A DNA stretch of 64,000 nucleotides. Origin: Posidonia oceanica (taxonomy: Eukaryota > Streptophyta > Magnoliopsida > Alismatales > Posidoniaceae). Of this stretch, positions 58,930 to 64,000 are shown piece by piece (position 1 is the stretch's first letter; each line of letters opens with the position of its first letter). The position numbers and the translations under genes were made by a program. The stretch covers positions 31,240,001-31,304,000 of the forward strand of contig JAZBRS010000049.1 in assembly GCA_037176725.1 (NCBI GenBank), read 5' to 3'. Below the pieces are notes generated by a model, which did no database searches, was not told where the DNA came from, and was given only the letters and a program-made list of their open reading frames with translations.

Positions 58930-59290
58930 TGTTCCGTATCAAGGAAAAACGAAGTTCTGTTTTTCACCGGTGCTTCGGATCAGGGAATTTCGGGGCGCCG
59001 TTTTTTCACTGGTGCTCCGTGTCAGGGAAAAACGGAGGTGCTCTGGATCAGGTAATTTTGGGACGCCGTTTTTCACCGGCACTCCGGATCAGGGAATTTC
59101 GGGGCGCCGTTTATTCACCGGTACTACGTGTCAGGAAAAAACGAAGTTCCGTTTTTCACCGGCGCTCCGGATCAGGGAATTTCGGGGAGCCGTTTTTCAT
59201 CGGTGTTCCGTTTTAATTCTAGGGATAACAAAAACACAAAATTCAATACAGTAGAAATGGAGCGCCGTTTTTCCACCGGAGTTCCGAAAC
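58930..59290. repeat. 41-42-bp tandem repeat next to the Copia stop codon
   Basis: Units of the form CCGTTTTTCACCGGCGCTCC plus GGATCAGGGAATTTCGGGGCG; CAGGG-type marks at 58981, 59023, 59049, 59090, 59132 and 59173 give steps of 41-42 bp with one 26-bp partial unit. An isolated half unit lies at 59258-59288. It is probably the 3' untranslated part of the Copia element. Confidence 0.85.
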
Positions 59291-59309
59291 AGAGTTTTGA
59301 ATAATATTT

Positions 59310-62300
59310 TTACATAGTGTCTTCAATCTTGCTAATCCCTAAATCCCTTCTAATTTTTACAAATTGGGTTTCTTCTATGGGTTTTGTAAATATATTAGCT
59401 AATTGGTCTTTAGTTGAAACAAATCTAATTTTATGTCATTTTTTGCAATATGATCTCTTAAGAAATGATGTCTTACTTCAATATGTTTTGTTCTTGAGTG
59501 ATGTAGTGGATTTTTGGATAAATTTATAGCACTTGTGTTATCACAAAAAATTTGTGTGTTTTCAAATGATAATTTGTAATCTTTTAGTGTTTGTTACATC
59601 CAAAAAACTTGAGCACAACAGCATCCAGCTGCTATATACTCAGCTTCTATGGTGGATAAAGCAACACTATTTTACTTTTTGCAAAACCAAGATACTAGAG
59701 AGTGTCCTAAAAACTGACATGTGCCACTAATGCTCTTCCTATCAGTCTTACAACCCGCATAGTCTGCATCACTATATGCGGTTAGGTCTAGGTTTGAGTT
59801 TTTGGAATAACAGAGTCCATAATCCCTAGATCCTTGTAAGTATTTTAGAATTCTTTTTACTGCTATCAAATGTGATTCCATAGGAGAGGCTTGGAATCTG
59901 ACACATAGAAACACACTAAACATTATGTTTGGCTTACTTGCAGTTAAATAGAGCAAAGATCCTATCATCTTTCTATATAGTTTTTGATCTGCTCTTATTC
60001 CAGTTTCATCTTTATCAAGTCTACATGAAGTGCTCATAAGAGTTTTGGCAACCTTGGAATTTTCCATGCCAAATTTCTTTAAGAGTTCATTTGTATATTT
60101 TTCTTGATTTATAAATATTCCATTATTGGTTTGTTTTATTTGTAATCGTAAAAAGAATGTCAGTTCTCCCATCATGCTCATTTCAAATTCTTTTTGCATA
60201 TTTTCAAAAAAAATTTCACATAGTTTTTCATTTGTAGATCCAAAAATTATGTCATCTACATAAATTTGAGCAATTAAAATGTCATTGTTTATATTTTTGA
60301 TAAATAATGTTGTATCTACAATTCCAATTAAAAAGTCATCATCTATTAGGAATTTTTTAAGCCTATCATACCAAGCCCTAGGTGCTTGCTTAAGTCCATA
60401 TAAGGCTTTATTAAGTTTAAATACATGATCTAAACTTTGTTCATTTTCAAACCCTGGAGATTGCTTGACATAGACTTCTTCTTCAATAATTCCATTCAAG
60501 AATGCACTTTTTACATCCTTTTGAAATAATTTAAACTCTCGATGACATGCAAAAGCCAGAAGCATTCTAATAGATTCTAATCTTGCAACTGGTGCATAAG
60601 TCTCATCATAATCTATACCTTCTTCTTTATTATAGCATTGGGAAACTAACCTAGCCTTATTTCTAATGACATTACCTGATTCATCGAGCTTATTTCTAAA
60701 AATCCATTTTATTCCTATTATTAGATGATTTTCAAGTTTAGGAACTAATTCCCATACATTGTTTCTAGTGAATTGATTTAGTTCTTCGTGCATAGCCATA
60801 GTCCAATATTCATCATTACAAGCCTTTTGAATATTTTTAGGCTCTATGGAAGACATAAAAGCATATGTTGCACATTCAAGATCAACTTTGGATCTAGTTA
60901 AGACACCTTTGGAAACCTCACCAATGATGAGATCCTTGGGATGATTATTGACATATTGCCAAGATTTTGTTAGGTTTTCATCTTTTGTAGTATTAACATT
61001 AGTATTTGTTGAGTTTTCTACAATTTGTATTTCTTCGTCATTTTCTATATGTATCATCTGATTTTTATTTTCATCAAAATTAATGTGTAGTGATTCGTCT
61101 ATTATTAGAGTTCTTTTGTTGTATACTCTAGATGCCTTGTTTCTTGAAGAGTATCTAAGAAATATTGCTTCATCAAATTTAAAATCAAATTTATCAAGGT
61201 TGTCTTTAGTGTTTAAGATAAAGCACTTGCACCCAAAAACCATGAAATAAGAAATTTGAGAAGTATTTCCAAACCATAATTCATAAGGAGTTTTGTTCAA
61301 AATAGGATGAAGTAAAACACGATTCAAAATATAACATGCAGTGTTGACTGCCTCGGCCCAGAAGTACTTAGGCAAATCATTTTCGCAAAGTATGGTTCTG
61401 GCCATTTCTTGAAGTATTCTATTCTTTCTCTCAACTACTCCATTTTGTTGTGGAGTCCTAGGAAAAGAAAAATTGTGTTCAAAACCATTCTCAATACAGA
61501 AGTTTTCAAAATCATCATTTTCAAATTTACCACCATAATCACTTCTAATTTTTATGATTTTGAAACTCTTTTCATTTTGTACTCTTTTGTAAAACGTTTG
61601 AAATTCATTGAAGACATCGCTTTTGTTTGTAAGAAATATGACCCAAGTGTAGCGAGAAAAATCATCAACTAACACAAAAACATATCTTCTTCCCCCTAAG
61701 CTAAGAGTTCTACTAGGATCAAATAAATCAATATGAATGAGTTCCAAGGGCTTGGAAGTAGAAACAATGTCTTTGGATTTGAAAGATGATTTGAATTGTT
61801 TTCCAAACTGACATGCATCACAAAGTTTATTCTTTTTGAAATCTAATTTGGGCAAGCCTTTTATAAAATCACCTTTTGACAACTTAGATAGTTGATTCAT
61901 GCTAGCATGGCCTAGTCTCCTATGTCAAAGCCACTTTTCATCATTTGAAGCTATTAGACAAGAGTTTATTGAAGTTTTAGGTTCGTATTGGATTTTAATC
62001 CTATATACATTGTTTTTCCTACTTCCAATAAATAATACTTTCTTAGTAACAGCATCAATAATAGTGCATACTTTCTTATCAAAAATTACTTTGTATCCTT
62101 TATCACAAAGTTGGCTAATGCTAATAAGATTATGCTTGAGGTCATCTACAAGAAGTACATTTTCTATAGAGGGATCTTCGGCATTACCTATGTTCCCGAT
62201 TCCGACTATCTTGCCTTCGCCATTATCTTCGAACGTGATGGTTCCATCGTCCTTTGACTTAAGAGTGCTTAGGAGTTTATGTTCTCCAATCATGTGAAGA

Positions 62301-62338
62301 GAGCAGCCACTATCCAATATCCATTTAGATTTCATCAT
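59310..62338 (-). pseudogene. Copia pol: protease, integrase, RT, RNase H (Sirevirus-like, decayed)
   Basis: The frame begins near 62338 with protease (WILDSGCSLHM). A TGA near 61925 sits where a Trp before HRRLGHAS is normal. The 742-codon stretch 61900-59672 holds the zinc knuckle (C27, C30), integrase D58, D121, E157 (D-35-E), and RT with KDVKSAFLNG and YVDD at 547-550. RNase H runs through a TAA at 59672 (ALSTIEAEYIAAG) and another stop near 59597, ending at 59310-59312. Only a few stops in about 1000 codons suggest a younger decay than the Gypsy elements. The Sirevirus label rests on the gag type and the overall look. Confidence 0.88.
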
Positions 62339-63923
62339 TTTCCTACATTAGATGAAAGTAGAGTCTTAGGAACCCATATTTTCTTTTGATGAGTTATGCC
62401 ATATTTATTTCTTGGAACCCATTTAGAGTTTTGTTTTCTTGTTACAAATACATATTTTTCTTTTGTAGTTTCCCTTATAAAGCCATTTTCATAATGTGTG
62501 TTTTGGAATGGAGAGAATCCTATACCATGCTTATATAGTGTTTTTCTTTGGTTTGAGAGTAAAAGATCTAGATTTTGTTTTCCCTTTGTAAACTTAGTTA
62601 CTGTGTTAAGTCATTGCTTTTGTCTTTTAGAATTGAAATGTCTTTTTCAAGATTTTTTATTTTATATTTCATTTGACTTAAGCTCATATTTAGCTCTACA
62701 TTTTTTTGATCTAGTTCTTCATTTTCTAATACCATTTTCTTTCCTTCTTCTATTAGAGAGTTATTTACAAAATTTAAGTGATCAATATTAAAAGTCATAT
62801 TTTTAGATTTTACTTTCAGATTTTTATATTTTTCATATAAGTCATTGAATGCATCTAATAGTTCTTCTGTATCTATTTCAGGAGATGAACATGGATTATC
62901 ACCTTGTGCCATGAAGTACATGTCAGCTGATTCATTTTCTGAAGGAGATTCTTCATCAGAAGAAGAATCACTATCTTCCCATATAGCCTGTAGTATTTTT
63001 TTCTTGAATTTTTTAAAGTTGTTATTATCCTTTTTAAAAGTTTTCATTTTTAATAATGGACAATCTCTTTTTATATGTCCGGGTTTGTTGCATTTATAGC
63101 AAAGTGGAGTCTCATCTTTGTTATTCGATTTTTCAGGAAATTTTCCATTTCTTTTATATTTTCCATTTCTAATGAATTTTTTAAATCTTCTAGTTAGAAG
63201 AGCAGTATCTTCATCTTCCTCTTCCTCTGATTCTTCAAAATCAGTAGTTATGTTTAAGGCTATATTTTTTCTATTTATTCCTTTTTCAGTTTCTTTATCT
63301 TTTATTTGGACTTCATAGGAAATCAAATTTCCCATAAGTTCCTCTAGTGAGTAGTTTGACAAATCTTTTGCTTCCTCAATGGCCGTTGTTTTCTTTTCCC
63401 ATTCTTGAGTTAAAGACCTCAGAATTTTTCTTACTAGGTCACTTTGAGAGTATCATTTTCCTAGTGATTGTAATGGATTAGTAATTTCATTAAATCTTGT
63501 AAACATTTCACTAATGGGTTCATTAGGTTTCATTTTAAATAATTCATATTTATGTACTAACATATTTATTTTAGTTTCTTTTACTTGGTTGGTTCCTTCA
63601 TGAGTGACTTCTAGATTATACCAAGCTTCATGTGAAGTTTTGCAATTAGATATCCTATTAAATTATTCTTGATTAACAGCATAGAATAATATGTTGAGTC
63701 CCTTAGCAGCTAGTTGCGCAAGTTTCTTTTCTTCTTCATTCCAATCTTTGTAAGAAGTGTTGTAAATTGTGTAGCCATTTATAACAATATCCCAAAGTTC
63801 AAAATTAATTGATTTTAGATAAATAACCATTCTAACTTTCCAATAGTTGTAGTTAAGACCATCAAAGAAGGATAGCCTGTTAATGCTTTGACCCTCTGCT
63901 ATGTTGTTATTAACATAAGCCAT
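62339..63923 (-). pseudogene. Copia gag (Sirevirus-like, decayed)
   Basis: ATG at 63923 gives MAYVNNNIAEGQSINRL, then FDGLNYNYWKVRM, typical of the N-terminal Copia gag domain. Stops at 63663 and near 63455 break it. The 63362-62598 stretch has an acidic Glu/Asp part, one CCHC knuckle (CYKCNKPGHIKRDC) and a long coiled coil towards its end. After the TAA at 62598 a different frame continues to the protease, with KQNSKWVPRNKYG, so one or more frameshifts lie in between. Confidence 0.85.
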
Positions 63924-63961
63924 TTTATCTAGAGATGAATTTAAATCTTAGTCTAGATAAT

Positions 63962-63975
63962 CCGCTCTGATACCA
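63962..63975 (-). promoter_or_regulatory. Primer-binding site of the Copia element (initiator tRNA-Met)
   Basis: TGGTATCAGAGCGG on the minus strand lies two bases from the LTR end and matches the start of the usual plant Copia site for initiator tRNA-Met. Confidence 0.9.
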
Positions 63976-63977
63976 AT

Positions 63978-64000
63978 TGTTGGATCAAATGGCTTCTCTC
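63978..64000 (-). mobile_element. Copia 5' LTR, inner edge only
   Basis: TGTTGGATCAAATGG is the inner edge (LTR end ...CCAACA on the minus strand). The rest lies beyond the window. No second copy of this edge is seen left of 59310, so the 3' LTR is missing or lies outside. Confidence 0.8.

Overview
The window looks like repeat-rich chromosomal DNA from a flowering plant, probably from a large genome. The evidence is giant Ty3/Gypsy elements of the Tat/Ogre type (LTRs near 5.8 kb, two RNase H domains), a Sirevirus-like Ty1/Copia element, an Ac-like hAT transposase relic and a pseudogene resembling the plant co-repressor SEUSS. I found no intact host gene, no rRNA or tRNA gene and no CRISPR array. 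Every coding region I recognise is broken by stops or frameshifts. The species cannot be told from the sequence alone.

Layout. Positions 1-45034 are a nest of Gypsy elements. (a) 1-5498 is a minus-strand 'type A' LTR cut by the window edge. (b) 5499-7299 is the end of a plus-strand 'type B' 5' LTR, followed by a primer-binding site (7305) and leader. (c) 8398-31655 is a complete minus-strand type A element, 23.3 kb, flanked by the 5-bp duplication GCGAC. It has a 5' LTR at 29394-31655, decayed gag-pro-RT-RNaseH-RNaseH-integrase at 19172-27899, an extra DUF7745-like ORF at 16620-17818, hairpin-rich tandem arrays, a polypurine tract, and a 3' LTR at 8398-14242. (d) 31656-38331 continues the interrupted plus-strand element: decayed gag and a little pro, most of pol missing, hairpin arrays, polypurine tract. 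(e) 38332-44126 is a plus-strand type A 3' LTR. (f) 44127-45034 is the tail of another type B LTR, cut at ATTCT, the same site that is intact in the left B copy at 6395.

The B LTR ends inside a hAT transposase pseudogene (45035-46371). Then come unassigned DNA, a SEUSS-like pseudogene (about 48490-49400, minus) whose glutamine-rich end lies in a 491-bp tandem duplication, and more unassigned DNA. Next is a third Gypsy element (gag relic 53030-55694, leader, LTR from 56742, all minus), a 41-bp tandem repeat (58930-59290), and a decayed minus-strand Copia element (59310-63975) whose 5' LTR starts at 63978 and runs off the window.

The most interesting points concern the Gypsy family. A TGGCGACTC motif matching the primer-binding site lies about 120-175 bp inside the end of every LTR type, and the leader of element A carries three spaced PBS-like copies. 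Together these suggest a way for LTRs to grow. The region after pol is filled with unrelated tandem arrays that all consist of short stem-loops. A strong splice donor in the LTR and an acceptor just before gag are kept across copies.
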